Under the pieces are notes generated by a model, which saw nothing but the letters and a program-made list of their open reading frames with translations, had not been told where the DNA came from and searched no databases. From Pirellulales bacterium (GTDB lineage: Bacteria > Planctomycetota > Planctomycetia > Pirellulales > Lacipirellulaceae): a DNA stretch of 53,921 nucleotides. The number at the start of each line of letters is the position of its first letter. The first letter of the stretch is position 1. Both the position numbers and the translations under genes were made by a program. Below are positions 27,701 to 36,188 of the stretch, one piece after another. Where the stretch lies: the NCBI GenBank assembly GCA_028279215.1, contig JANQOF010000001.1, forward strand, positions 1-53,921, in the 5' to 3' direction.

Positions 27701-27861
27701 GCCAACAGACCCACCAATTCGGCATCTGCCGCAAGCGAGGGCATCGCTGCGGCGATCGACCATATCGCTGTGGCAACGATGGTGAGGCACCTACAGTGCC
27801 GAAGAATGGGCAATCTATCGAAACTTGGTAGCATTTGGTTCGTCAAGCGGAGCGTTGCCAT
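24715..27861 (-). CDS. Secretin N-domain (NolW-like) repeat protein lacking the secretin pore
   Basis: The 1048-residue protein has an N-terminal signal-like helix (CLTIVATAIWSIAAAMPSLA before ADA). A helical region like LTXXQ/Spy-type modules follows (about 55-140). Then comes an STN/N0-type domain (LSFNFRYQPWQDVLDWFAEQ) and at least four NolW/short-domain repeats with the pattern hydrophobic-strand, AAExx..., ...NxLxVxGxxxxI. Examples are TNSLLVRGSRAQIDQIK, NALIVYARPEDIDMVF and NSLVVRAPDALFNEVR. The C-terminal secretin beta-barrel signature is absent; the protein ends in a Gly/Arg-rich tail of about 50 residues. It may be a periplasmic scaffold related to GspD/PilQ N-domains. No type II or type IV pilus genes are next to it. 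Export is inferred, and the exact start (27861 or the next ATG) is not certain. Confidence 0.85.
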   Translation of the reverse strand: MATLRLTNQMLPSFDRLPILRHCRCLTIVATAIWSIAAAMPSLAADAELVGLLALVTEPATAQKLDLNDGQMQRLYDLLDSREAAALAAASKLRGLTPEERGEQLRPLRVESQRRMAGILSDAQLAELAKLADAETNPYYEPMGGDTTVQGNAVEPEVESDEEMSDGQTSETTDDENAPSVEQSSAMQPLSRPSVDGKLSFNFRYQPWQDVLDWFAEQSDLSLVIESPPSGTFNYTDSRSYTPAEALDVLNSVLLTKGYTLVRRDRMLVLVNLEDGIPPNLVTDVPLEELDDRGEYELVRVLFQVRNMTPEAASEEISRMIGPQGNVVVLPRAGMLQVTETAGRIRAIRKVIQAIERPDSSALGDIKPYELEYASAANVLPVLRQMLGIPADAFSTPEATLQLAVDTSSGNRLLAFGTPEMVDRLEEVLKLVDVPQAAGGPIDALQLEVYPVNQADPEATLLVLQTLMAEEPGTRLAADPQTGNIVALATLANHATIRATLAQMQEDARQIEVIPLVSVDPQLALLSVTKLFGIAAGEEADPRAPIVDADLSTNSLLVRGSRAQIDQIKTLLGQMGESEDSVFASTEKGNVRLLPLTSSEARSALDQLDQIWPTIRSNPIRMVSPATAIRSYRPAEQGSMNEPAADSFDLNDWFRFEGESPREPPLPTDRGASTRRTKATLAVYRETEETAPTEPPLTNKPGAPIMVAPGPSGLMIASDDLEALDAFERLLEAATMQTGSGGREYAVFYLKHAKAATASAILQEIFGGTTASGDLMSGIADAALGDIGGGLMGDLLGLGGGASTGFSATGVDIVTDTRLNALIVYARPEDIDMVFRLLQILDQRIGPTEVEAEGVARLIPVVNSSASQVAEVVKQIYSNRLEGGGGGQPSPEDLIRALRNAGPGGGGADAQEPAKMAIGVDTRSNSLVVRAPDALFNEVRTLVEQLDTVQLDSVQATQIVSLKHSNPEAVKEALGTILGDAAVTTTQQSGAQQGRGDNNNRDAAEAARQQQEMIRRIQEFRSRMQGGGGPGGRGSRGGGRGGGDRRGR

Positions 27862-28270
27862 CTGAGTCAGAACAATTTTAGTAAACCTCTATCGGATAGC
27901 ACTTTACGGCATTCCGTGGCCCGGCGCGATCCACCTCCATCATAGGCAGCCCGGCTTGCCGCTGCTACCACTTTGCACCATCCTAGAAGCTCGCGAAGTG
28001 CCAACGGCTGCAATATGCCCAAGACCATTCGCCCGATTCACCGACCTGTTGGATGGAAAAATGGCGAATCTGCATTGTAAACATGGAGCGTTTAGGAAGT
28101 CGGTGACGATATAACATCCACAGCAAACCGGGCAAAGAGGGCCGGTTACATGGGAAATGGTGGCCAAGGCCAAGGCGGCAATGCCAACATTCCAAGCGCG
28201 CCAAGGACGTCGTAAGCGCTATCCCGCCATTTGACCTAAACCCGCAAAATCGTCCTTGGTGTCGCCCATT
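27862..28270. other. Intergenic region between divergent genes, no gene recognised
   Basis: About 409 bases separate the start of the secretin-like gene (-) and the RNase H-like gene (+). Open frames on the - strand (for instance 27940-28173) contain several cysteines but no ribosome binding site or known motif. Promoters for both genes must lie here, but I could not pick a convincing pair of boxes. Confidence 0.55.
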
Positions 28271-28837
28271 ATGCACTCGCGCCCGGAATACCTGCTTTTC
28301 ACCGAAGCCCTTCGGCATGCATCAGGCCGCTATCTATGGCGTTTCGCGCTGCTGTCGGCCGACAGCGATCGGACGATCACGGCGAGCGAACTGGTCGACG
28401 AGCGTTCGCCAACGCGAACCGAACTACTAGCGTTGGTCCGCGGGCTCGAGGCAGCGGACTCGCCGGCCAACGTGCGGTTGTTTTCCAGCTGTGGCTACAT
28501 CCATCGCGGTCTGACCCGCGGGCTGGCCCAATGGCGGAGCCAATCGTGGCACTGGGAGCGATTCGGGCGGCGCGTGCCTATCCGCGACCACGATCTGTGG
28601 CAACGCGTGGATCGGGCGCTACAGTTTCACCAAATCGACTCCCGAGTTTGGGGCGAAGACGAACACACCGCTGACGAGCTGTCTTTCGAGCCGTACGACG
28701 TTCGCGGACGCACGAAGAGTTCGCAGACACATCTGCGCTCCGCAAGGCGGCGCGCCCGGCCATCGCTCTCCGGCATTGGGCGATTCCGTCAGCACGTAGA
28801 GTCACTGTTGAGCCCGACTTTGATGCCGGCGGGCTAG
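28271..28837 (+). CDS. RNase HI-like protein with lost catalytic residues
   Basis: The 188-residue protein aligns along its middle with RNase HI. TELLALVRGLEA (Glu51) matches the catalytic-Glu helix. VRLFSSCGYIHRGL occupies the place of the strand that normally carries TDSQYV, so the catalytic Asp is Ser73. LAQWRSQSWHWERFGRRVP and DHDLWQRVDRAL match the basic handle region, and TADELS retains the final Asp. The first catalytic Asp is also not seen. With two of four carboxylates gone, hydrolysis is unlikely; RNA:DNA binding might remain. A basic tail follows. It lies 57 bases before glgB on the same strand and may share its message. ATG 28271 was preferred over TTG 28256. Confidence 0.75.
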   Translation: MHSRPEYLLFTEALRHASGRYLWRFALLSADSDRTITASELVDERSPTRTELLALVRGLEAADSPANVRLFSSCGYIHRGLTRGLAQWRSQSWHWERFGRRVPIRDHDLWQRVDRALQFHQIDSRVWGEDEHTADELSFEPYDVRGRTKSSQTHLRSARRRARPSLSGIGRFRQHVESLLSPTLMPAG

Positions 28838-28894
28838 CAAGCCAGACCCACGCAGAACTTTCGATTCGTAACCCTCACTCCCGATATACGCCCG

Positions 28895-31123
28895 ATGCAA
28901 ACACAAGTCAGCTTGGACGCCTTGACTCCATTGGTGAATGGACATCACGAGAACCCGTTTGAGGTGCTCGGCCCGCACGAGATTTTAGGCAATGGACGGA
29001 AAGGGCTCGCCGTGCGAGCATTTCTGCCCGATGCGCGGCAGGCGTGGCTAGTCGACGGTGCCCATGGTCGACGGCGGCCAATGCGTCGCATTCACCCGGC
29101 GGGCCTTTACGAAGCCATCTGTCCCGAGCTGCATGGCGATCAGCCCAACATTGCTCGCGGTGAATATCACTTTCTACTGACCGACAAGAACGGCACGGAA
29201 AAAACCATGAAAGATCCGTACGCATTCGAACCCTTGCTGACTGACTACGATCTCCACCTATTGGGCGAAGGCAATCACTGGGACTGCTACAAATGCCTGG
29301 GCGCACAACTGCGAGAGATTGATGGCACCAAGGGTGTGAACTTCGCCGTTTGGGCACCCAATGCCGAAGGTGTGAGCGTTGTCGGCGATTTCAATGAATG
29401 GTCGTCAAAGACTCATGCCATGCGGAAGCACATTCCCGGCGGTGTGTGGGAGTTGTTTGTGCCGGGCATGGATGTTGGAACGCTGTACAAGTTTGCCGTC
29501 AAGCAAAAGGGCGGCCACATGGTCGAGAAGTGCGATCCCTATGGCTTTGCCGCCGAAGTGCCGCCACGGACCGCGAATATAGTGACCGACCTGGACTCCT
29601 ACGAGTGGCGAGACGATAGGTGGCTCGCCGAACGAAAGGACCGCAACGCCCTCGACGCGCCGATGTCAATCTACGAAGTACACCTCGGCAGTTGGCAGCG
29701 TGATCCCGAGCATCCTGACCGGTGGCTCACTTATCAAGAAATCGCCCCCAAGTTGGTCGAGTATTGTCAGCGGATGGGATACACCCACCTGGAGTTTATG
29801 CCGGTCAGCGAGCACCCGTTCACAGGGAGCTGGGGTTACCAGCCGGTGGGAATGTATGCCGCAACCAGCCGGTTTGGATCGCCACAGGATCTCATGTACT
29901 TGATCGATCACTGCCACCAAGCGGGTATCGGAGTGATTATCGACTGGGTGCCGGCTCACTTCCCTAAAGACGATCACGGACTTCGACAATTCGATGGCAC
30001 GGCGCTTTACGAGCACGAAGACCCTCGAAAGGGCGAGCACCCCGACTGGGGAACGCTCATCTACAACTACGGCCGCAATGAGGTGAGGAACTTCCTGGTG
30101 TCGAACGCCCTGTTCTGGCTCGACAAGTATCACATCGATGGGCTTCGCGTCGACGCGGTGGCGTCGATGTTGTACCTCGACTACAGTCGCGAGGGTGGCG
30201 ACTGGGTGCCCAATATGTTTGGCGGACGAGAGAATCTTGAAGCGATCGACTTCCTCAAGAAGTTCAACGAGGAATGTCATCTTCAGTACCCAGGCACGCT
30301 GACGATTGCCGAGGAATCAACCGCCTGGACGGGTGTTTCGAGGCCAACCTACTTGGGCGGCCTGGGATTCAGCCTTAAGTGGAACATGGGCTGGATGAAC
30401 GACACACTGCGATACATCCGGCACGAACCTATCCACCGCAAGTATCATCACGATGAGCTCACTTTCTCGTTAATCTATGCGTTCACCGAGAACTTCATTC
30501 TGCCGTTCTCGCACGACGAAGTGGTGCACGGCAAAGGCTCGATGCTCGACCAAATGCCCGGCGACCTGTGGCAGCGGTTCGCCAACCTTCGCTGCCTTTA
30601 CGGGTATATGTGGAGCCACCCAGGCAAGAAACTCACGTTCATGGGCAGCGAGTTTGGACAGTGGAACGAGTGGAACTGCAACACCTCGCTGCAATGGGAC
30701 CTGTTGCAATGGGACTCGCACCAAGGTCTGCAAAACTACGTAGCGCACCTAAATAGCGTGTACACGCGAGAACCGGCCTTGTATGAAGTCGACTTCGATC
30801 ACACTGGTTTTGAGTGGGTTGATTGCCACGACCACGAGGCCAGCACCCTGGCGTTCCTGCGAAGAGCAAAAGACCCCAACGACTTCGTGTTGGTCTGCAG
30901 CAACTTTACTCCAGTGGCGCGCCACGGTTACAAGATCGGCGTGCCCGAGGCGTGCTGGTATGAGGAGATCAGCAACAGCGACTCGGCCTATTTCGGCGGA
31001 GGCAACGTTGGCAATGATGGTGGGATACTTGCCGAGGCGAACGAGAGCCACGGGCGCCCTGCCTCGATGGAAGTCACGCTGCCGCCACTGGGCACTGTGA
31101 TCTTTAAGCCCAAGCGGGATTAA
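28895..31123 (+). CDS. glgB: 1,4-alpha-glucan branching enzyme GlgB
   Basis: The 742-residue protein has the complete GlgB architecture. An N1/N2 carbohydrate-binding region begins with [10 protein letters not shown], a CBM48 domain has [19 protein letters not shown], and a GH13 catalytic barrel follows. The GH13 motifs are present: DWVPAHF, GLRVDAV (nucleophile Asp420), TIAEEST (acid/base Glu near 473) and [12 protein letters not shown]-terminal beta domain ends the protein. The enzyme makes alpha-1,6 branches in glycogen in the cytoplasm. Its length is normal for the long N-terminal-domain GlgB group. No other glycogen gene is in the window. The only close partner is the upstream RNase H-like gene. 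Confidence 0.97.
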   Translation: MQTQVSLDALTPLVNGHHENPFEVLGPHEILGNGRKGLAVRAFLPDARQAWLVDGAHGRRRPMRRIHPAGLYEAICPELHGDQPNIARGEYHFLLTDKNGTEKTMKDPYAFEPLLTDYDLHLLGEGNHWDCYKCLGAQLREIDGTKGVNFAVWAPNAEGVSVVGDFNEWSSKTHAMRKHIPGGVWELFVPGMDVGTLYKFAVKQKGGHMVEKCDPYGFAAEVPPRTANIVTDLDSYEWRDDRWLAERKDRNALDAPMSIYEVHLGSWQRDPEHPDRWLTYQEIAPKLVEYCQRMGYTHLEFMPVSEHPFTGSWGYQPVGMYAATSRFGSPQDLMYLIDHCHQAGIGVIIDWVPAHFPKDDHGLRQFDGTALYEHEDPRKGEHPDWGTLIYNYGRNEVRNFLVSNALFWLDKYHIDGLRVDAVASMLYLDYSREGGDWVPNMFGGRENLEAIDFLKKFNEECHLQYPGTLTIAEESTAWTGVSRPTYLGGLGFSLKWNMGWMNDTLRYIRHEPIHRKYHHDELTFSLIYAFTENFILPFSHDEVVHGKGSMLDQMPGDLWQRFANLRCLYGYMWSHPGKKLTFMGSEFGQWNEWNCNTSLQWDLLQWDSHQGLQNYVAHLNSVYTREPALYEVDFDHTGFEWVDCHDHEASTLAFLRRAKDPNDFVLVCSNFTPVARHGYKIGVPEACWYEEISNSDSAYFGGGNVGNDGGILAEANESHGRPASMEVTLPPLGTVIFKPKRD

Positions 31124-31193
31124 GCTTGCTGGCGCCCGGCGGCGATTCAGGAACGCGTCGCCGGGGTCGCAGGGTGCCTATATGAGTTGCCAG

Positions 31194-31844
31194 CTAGGCA
31201 GGCCGCGGCGCAATGCGTGACTTGTCGAATTCTGGACTACAGCGGACCGGTTCGCCTGCATGCAACTGAACTAAGGTATCCATTCGCTTGTCTCGTTCCT
31301 CAGGTGGCATAAGGCGCATCGCCGATTGGTAGGCGGTCAGTGCACCTTCGAAGTCTCCACACTCGGCGAGCGCCATAGCCAGCGTCGTCTGGCTGGTCCA
31401 CTCATCGTCGCCATTGCGACGGGCTGCCTCCCCCGCCAAGTCCCGAGCGCGATCTCCGTCGCGCAAGTATTCATGCGGCGCGCACGCGAGCAGGTACGCC
31501 AAATGTTGCATCGTTCCGGAGTGATCCGGGTCTTCTCTTAAGGCCTTCTCAAAGTGTTCGATCGCCTCTTCGTACCTACCGAGCAGTTGGCAACACGCGC
31601 CTGCCCAGCAATAGACGTTGCAAAGATCAAAGTGACGCTGCTGCTCCCAATTCGCGATGCATTGCTCGAACAGGTCTATTGCTTCGCTGTAGCGACCATC
31701 CCTGTATGCATCTATCCCCTTTCGCCAATTGAACTGTAACCGCCGGTTGATGAACGGAGCGCGGATGGAGGGTCCCGCCTGCCACACCAAGAACGCCAAG
31801 GTTGCCGATAGTACGATGAAGTTCAGGGTCGGATCACGAAACAT
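31194..31844 (-). CDS. Membrane-anchored TPR-repeat protein
   Basis: From ATG 31844 the product has 216 residues. An N-terminal hydrophobic helix (about 5-22, NFIVLSATLAFLVWQAG) is followed by TPR-like helical pairs: AYRDGRYSEAIDLFEQC, GRYEEAIEHFEKALREDP and CGDFEGALTAYQSAMRLMP. TPR proteins act as protein-binding scaffolds. A longer start at 31874 would place ten further residues ahead of the membrane helix. It is the last gene of a - strand series after the PpiD-like, MBOAT and membrane protein genes, with a 60-base gap from the previous one. No partner can be named. Confidence 0.82.
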   Translation of the reverse strand: MFRDPTLNFIVLSATLAFLVWQAGPSIRAPFINRRLQFNWRKGIDAYRDGRYSEAIDLFEQCIANWEQQRHFDLCNVYCWAGACCQLLGRYEEAIEHFEKALREDPDHSGTMQHLAYLLACAPHEYLRDGDRARDLAGEAARRNGDDEWTSQTTLAMALAECGDFEGALTAYQSAMRLMPPEERDKRMDTLVQLHAGEPVRCSPEFDKSRIAPRPA

Positions 31845-31904
31845 AGTCGGGATTTTACCGCACGCGCCTGCCAACTGGCAACAAACGCGGGACGCGATCT
31901 CGAT

Positions 31905-32336
31905 CTAGCTGTGGGCAGCGTGACTTGTATACTGAAAAAACGCGCAGCAATACACGGTGAGAAACAACACAAATAGTACCGTTAACAAGTAGTAGCCCGC
32001 CCGCAGCCACCAGATTGTTAGGTACGGTTTCACATCGAATACAGGTTGCAGGGCTAGACGCACTCCCCAAAACACGGCACCGTAAAGGCAGACCGCCTTC
32101 GCAAGCTTCGTTCCACCGGCAAGCTCATCGGCGCAGGCGATGCTTATCGCGCCGAGCGCAACGATGCCCATCACCACGTAGCCGCCGTACACCCAGTACA
32201 TTTGGCGAAGGAGCAGCGGAAAATCTGTAAGCTCGCTCTTCCATTTCAACCTGATGGGCACCAAAGCGCTTGCAACGAGCACACATAGCTGCCCCCATCC
32301 GGCTAGACGGATGTAATCGGCTAGCGACAAGTCCAT
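31905..32336 (-). CDS. Small polytopic membrane protein, function unknown
   Basis: The 143-residue product has four hydrophobic segments (about 10-28, 46-66, 82-100 and 108-132) and no recognised motif. It starts 18 bases after the MBOAT stop, so the two are probably translated together. It could be an accessory subunit of the acyltransferase; this rests only on position. Confidence 0.7.
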   Translation of the reverse strand: MDLSLADYIRLAGWGQLCVLVASALVPIRLKWKSELTDFPLLLRQMYWVYGGYVVMGIVALGAISIACADELAGGTKLAKAVCLYGAVFWGVRLALQPVFDVKPYLTIWWLRAGYYLLTVLFVLFLTVYCCAFFQYTSHAAHS

Positions 32337-32354
32337 AACAGACTCCCTAGGTTT

Positions 32355-33197
32355 CTAGGCCGCCCCCATCGCGGTCATGAAGGGTAGCACAATTCGACGT
32401 ACAAACGTCGGATGGAACAATAGACCCGCCGGTGCTGCGACAACGACGACTGCGAACAGCCAGCCAGCCCATCCACTACGCAGCCCAAACCGTGCCGCTG
32501 GAAGAGATCGTTCGACCAACAAAGCTGCGGACTGCAATAGGAAGTATAGGGTCGGCCCGCCGTACCCACCGCCGGCAGGCAGCGATATCACCAGGTCGTG
32601 AACGACTCCGCTGAACAGGAACCCAATGAATACCGCCCAACTCGCGCCAAGCACCGATTGCAACGGTCGAAACAAGAATCGATAAGCCAGGTCTCGAAAC
32701 GCTGTATTCCATCGCCGGCCCCAAAACTCGGTGAGGCTGGTGCTCTTGATCGGCCAGTTCATGAGCGGCTTCGCGTCGACACCACGCCAGCGCCACGCGC
32801 AGCTAAGCAGATGAAACGTTCCGAAGTGCAGGATGAACGCAATTCCGGTCATTCCGGCCCATCCCAAGAGCAGTGGGTGAGAATGCGATACGAGCCATTG
32901 GGCTCCCCAGAACAAAGTTAAGCCGAACGCCGTCTTAAGCGTTGCGAACAACCACTCGCCGCGTGTGGGCTTTTTGGGCGAACGCTCCGACAGGAACGCG
33001 GTTGCATCGAGCCCTGGCCACGCCAACAAGTAGGATGCGCTTCGCAGCCCATTGGCAGCGACTTCTGTTGCCTGCCGCCAAGTGAGCCATTTGCAGCCGG
33101 TGTAGATCGCTAGTGACAGCGACCACATCCACAACCAGCGCGGACCTTGTGGCGGCAGCAATGCCCAAACAACCGTTGGAAGGACCAACACAGCCAA
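32355..33197 (-). CDS. MBOAT/wax synthase-like membrane acyltransferase
   Basis: The protein has about eight hydrophobic segments and the motif FWGRRWNTAFRDLAYRFLF, typical for the wax-synthase branch of membrane-bound O-acyltransferases. The presumed catalytic His lies in FSGVVHDLVIS. These enzymes move an acyl chain from CoA to an alcohol at the membrane. The frame is open upstream to a GTG at 33314, but that stretch is Arg-rich and overlaps the end of the PpiD-like gene. The first membrane helix (YLAVLVLPTVVWALLP) begins next to TTG 33197 and GTG 33191, so I placed the start there, giving 280 residues. There is no clear ribosome binding site, so a few residues of uncertainty remain. The acceptor substrate is unknown. 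Confidence 0.78.
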   Translation of the reverse strand: MAVLVLPTVVWALLPPQGPRWLWMWSLSLAIYTGCKWLTWRQATEVAANGLRSASYLLAWPGLDATAFLSERSPKKPTRGEWLFATLKTAFGLTLFWGAQWLVSHSHPLLLGWAGMTGIAFILHFGTFHLLSCAWRWRGVDAKPLMNWPIKSTSLTEFWGRRWNTAFRDLAYRFLFRPLQSVLGASWAVFIGFLFSGVVHDLVISLPAGGGYGGPTLYFLLQSAALLVERSLPAARFGLRSGWAGWLFAVVVVAAPAGLLFHPTFVRRIVLPFMTAMGAA

Positions 33198-33262
33198 GTA
33201 GCCACCATAGCGAGAGCATCGGCCGGTCGAAGAAGGCGAGCGACGTGGCCGGATTTCGATGC

Positions 33263-35752
33263 TTATCCCTCCGACGCATTGTCCTCGGCCGCATCGTCTT
33301 CGGTATCCGACCACTCGACGTTGATGTTCTCAAGCATCGCGGCCATTGCCGCACCGCGCGCGGCCTGCGCGGTCGCCCTGAAGAACGCCCCGCGACCGGG
33401 CCAATAGTTAGCTTGTTCCAAGAAGTCGCTGCGCAATTGTTGGACCGATTCGTACTCGTCTGCCATACGAACGATGTAGACAATCGACTTGTCGAAGTTT
33501 GGTAGAGCGGTCACCTCGTCTTGTTTCAGTTTGAACACTTCTTCTAGAAATGCCGGGCCAACGTTCTCCACGCCGCTTGGTTGCGAGAGCCGGTACTCTG
33601 GCGTGAAGCTTGCAGGAGCGATGTCGCCTTGCGTCAATTGCGTGAACGTCGGAGTCATGGTGATCTCAATCTCTGGCTTGTCGACGAAGAAGTCTTTGAG
33701 CGATAGCCCCGAGTCTTGAGCCTTCTTCGCGGTCTCCTTGGCCTTCTCCAGCGCCAGTTCAGCGGCCTTCTCCATCCGCCAAGCTTTCGCCACTTCCTGC
33801 TTAACTTCTTTGAAGTCGGGCACGCGCTCCGGGGTGTCCGCGATCTTCATCACCAAGTAGCGATCCCCAAATTGGCCGAAATCGGCGCTCAAGATTGGTC
33901 GGTACTTATCGCCGTCTGGCGCAAACATCAGTTGAAAAACTCTGACACCGTTATACTTGCCAAGGCCGACGCTCTTGCCAACTAGCGAGTCGCGCAACTC
34001 GAAGATGTCCAGGTCGACGGTTTCTTCAAGTTCCAGCCCGTACTCATCAGCAATGGGCTGGAGATTCAGCAATTGTTCGGGCGGTTTGGGCTCTGGTTTG
34101 CCTACCGCATCGGCGTCGAGCTTCGCTCCCACGTATTGGTCAAACGCAGGGTTCAATCGACCCACAATCGACTGCATCGTCGAGTCAATCTCGCTGAAGA
34201 AACGGTCCTCAGCAATCTTGCGACGAATATCGTCGGCCACCTCTTCCAGCGGCTGGTACTTGATCTCTTCTTCCATCAGCTCGGCCGAATCCCCGTTGGC
34301 AGGTTCCTTCAGTTCCGCCTCCGAATCGCCGACGGTAGTTTCACCGTCAGCCGCGGACTCGGTCGATTCATCGGAAGTGGTCTCGTCACCGCTGTCGTCC
34401 TTGTCCGAAGCCTCTTCTTGATAGGCAACCAGTCGAAACGGATTTGCACGCCGAGCCGCCGAGCTTTCGCCGGTCGATTCCGTTAGTGCTTCGCCACTTG
34501 CGTTGCCTTGGTCGCCTTCGGTTGTAGCGTCGACCGACTCGCTGGGCTTCTCCTTCGACTCGATAGGTTCGTCGGACGCTTCCTCGTTCGATTGCCCTTC
34601 GTCCGACTCGTCGGCTTCCATTTCTTTGCTGTTGGAGGCGTCACTGTTTGTGCCTTCGCCTGGCTCCTCTGAGGAGCCTTGTTCCGCTGTCGAGTCTTTG
34701 TCGGTGGCCGCGTCGTCAGCGTCGCCGGTCATCTCCTCGGTGCTCGTCTCGTCGACACCTGGCGCGCCAAACAACTCATCGAAGCTCTCCACCTCTTCAA
34801 ACTCGTATTTGTGCTCTTCGTAGTACTCAGCGATCTCCTCGTCGGTTACTTCTTTCGAGTACCGATCGACGAACTCCTGGTAGTTGGCCCGGAGATACTG
34901 AAGCTTAACCTTGCGGGGCGTCTTAAATCCTGGAACCGGCGACGGCAGCTCTACTCCCGCGACCGTTACCGGGTATCCGGCGCGATCCTTGTACTTGTCG
35001 TAGTATTCGCGTAGCTCTTCATCGGTTGGCTCGTCTACGTCGATCAGTGATGTGGCAGGGTTGATCGCCGCCGCTTCGAGCACCACCCGATCGTTCACGC
35101 GCTTCCAATCTTCCCATCGATTGACGGGGAGTTCAGCAGCAAACATATCGCTAGCCGATAAGCCTGCGCCGTACGTACGCTGAACAGCGGACGCTAGTAG
35201 CTCTTCCTTCAACGCACTGTAGATCAGATCGACCGACGGCGTACGACCGGAGAGGTTTATCGCCGAAAGGATGGCAAAGATGTCGTCGCTACGAAGCTCA
35301 CCTCGACCAAGGTTTTCGATGTAGGCAAGCACGGCGGCGTCCGAAATCTCGATGCCCAGCTCCTTGCCTCGCTGAGCGAGCACATGGGTCAGCAACACCT
35401 CCATGTCCAGTCGCTGCCGGGTCCAGTCCCGGCCGATATCGCCGACGCGAGCGACACGCGGAGCAATAGCCTCGCGGCCAGCGGCCTCGGCTCGGTCGTA
35501 ACCCATGCGCTCCACCATCATCACGAACCGGTTCACCAATTGTCTTCGCTCTGCCAGACTGTCCAGTTCGCGGACGGTCAGTTTTCCGCCGTCCCAGGTA
35601 ACGGCCGTGGCATTGGGGTCCCGACCGCCGCTGACCGATTCGTTAGTCCGCATCCAACTCATGAGAGGGTCGCTTAGCGTAAACACGAACATCAAGATCA
35701 CGCCACCCACGACAATCAGTGTCTTCTGGTAACGGCGGAAAAATCGGAACAT
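33263..35752 (-). CDS. PpiD/SurA-like membrane-anchored chaperone with long acidic linker
   Basis: The 829-residue protein starts MFRFFRRYQKTLIVVGG with a single N-terminal membrane helix (about 11-29). A SurA_N-like helical chaperone region follows (about 50-270) and ends near the region EELREYYDKYKDR. Residues about 335-510 form an acidic, Ser/Asp/Glu/Thr-rich low-complexity linker. After it a second helical region (LEEVADDIRRKIAEDRFF) and a C-terminal part complete the protein. The overall plan matches PpiD-type periplasmic folding factors, but a clear parvulin signature was not seen, so isomerase activity is doubtful. It begins a four-gene - strand series with MBOAT, a membrane protein and a TPR protein. 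Confidence 0.82.
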   Translation of the reverse strand: MFRFFRRYQKTLIVVGGVILMFVFTLSDPLMSWMRTNESVSGGRDPNATAVTWDGGKLTVRELDSLAERRQLVNRFVMMVERMGYDRAEAAGREAIAPRVARVGDIGRDWTRQRLDMEVLLTHVLAQRGKELGIEISDAAVLAYIENLGRGELRSDDIFAILSAINLSGRTPSVDLIYSALKEELLASAVQRTYGAGLSASDMFAAELPVNRWEDWKRVNDRVVLEAAAINPATSLIDVDEPTDEELREYYDKYKDRAGYPVTVAGVELPSPVPGFKTPRKVKLQYLRANYQEFVDRYSKEVTDEEIAEYYEEHKYEFEEVESFDELFGAPGVDETSTEEMTGDADDAATDKDSTAEQGSSEEPGEGTNSDASNSKEMEADESDEGQSNEEASDEPIESKEKPSESVDATTEGDQGNASGEALTESTGESSAARRANPFRLVAYQEEASDKDDSGDETTSDESTESAADGETTVGDSEAELKEPANGDSAELMEEEIKYQPLEEVADDIRRKIAEDRFFSEIDSTMQSIVGRLNPAFDQYVGAKLDADAVGKPEPKPPEQLLNLQPIADEYGLELEETVDLDIFELRDSLVGKSVGLGKYNGVRVFQLMFAPDGDKYRPILSADFGQFGDRYLVMKIADTPERVPDFKEVKQEVAKAWRMEKAAELALEKAKETAKKAQDSGLSLKDFFVDKPEIEITMTPTFTQLTQGDIAPASFTPEYRLSQPSGVENVGPAFLEEVFKLKQDEVTALPNFDKSIVYIVRMADEYESVQQLRSDFLEQANYWPGRGAFFRATAQAARGAAMAAMLENINVEWSDTEDDAAEDNASEG

Positions 35753-35890
35753 TGCGCAAATCCCGTAACTTAAACTCGCCCCGTCACAGCGGCGCGGTGG
35801 AACCCTTGACAGTTTGGCGCGGCAGTCCTATTGGTTGGACAAGGTAAGCCGCTTGAGACAAACCCTCGATTCTAGGAGAGATCGACGTAA

Positions 35891-36058
35891 ATGCAATCCC
35901 AGCCAGCACTAGTGGTGATTGGGGCTGTGTTCGAGAAGCTGGGTATTCGGTCGGAAAGAGTGGGAATGGCGATGCGATCCTTGCCGGTGGAGCAACCCGT
36001 TGAGCCCGCAGACACGACTAACGACCTATCCGTGCTAGAGCCGGCTGACCGCGAATGA
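35891..36058 (+). CDS. Possible small protein of 55 residues upstream of topA
   Basis: ATG 35891 opens a frame of 55 codons beginning MQSQPALVVIGAVFEKLGI and ending with an acidic PADRE. AGGAGAG lies ten bases before the ATG. Composition is protein-like, with a short hydrophobic start, an amphipathic middle and an acidic end. I recognise no family. It occupies the otherwise empty 436-base gap between the PpiD-like gene and topA. It may be a chance frame. Confidence 0.4.
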   Translation: MQSQPALVVIGAVFEKLGIRSERVGMAMRSLPVEQPVEPADTTNDLSVLEPADRE

Positions 36059-36188
36059 CGAACATGGAACCATGAATGGGCAATTGCAAGGCGCAATGTA
36101 GTCACACCATCGTTGCCGCCCCTCGGCGACGGCGAGTTCCGTACGGATACACTGATACAAAGACCGAACAAGGCACCGAGCATCCCAA

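Noticed and set aside
31124..31193. Terminator between glgB and the TPR gene
   Set aside because: GC-rich complementary stretches exist, but the stem is bulged and no T tract follows on either strand.
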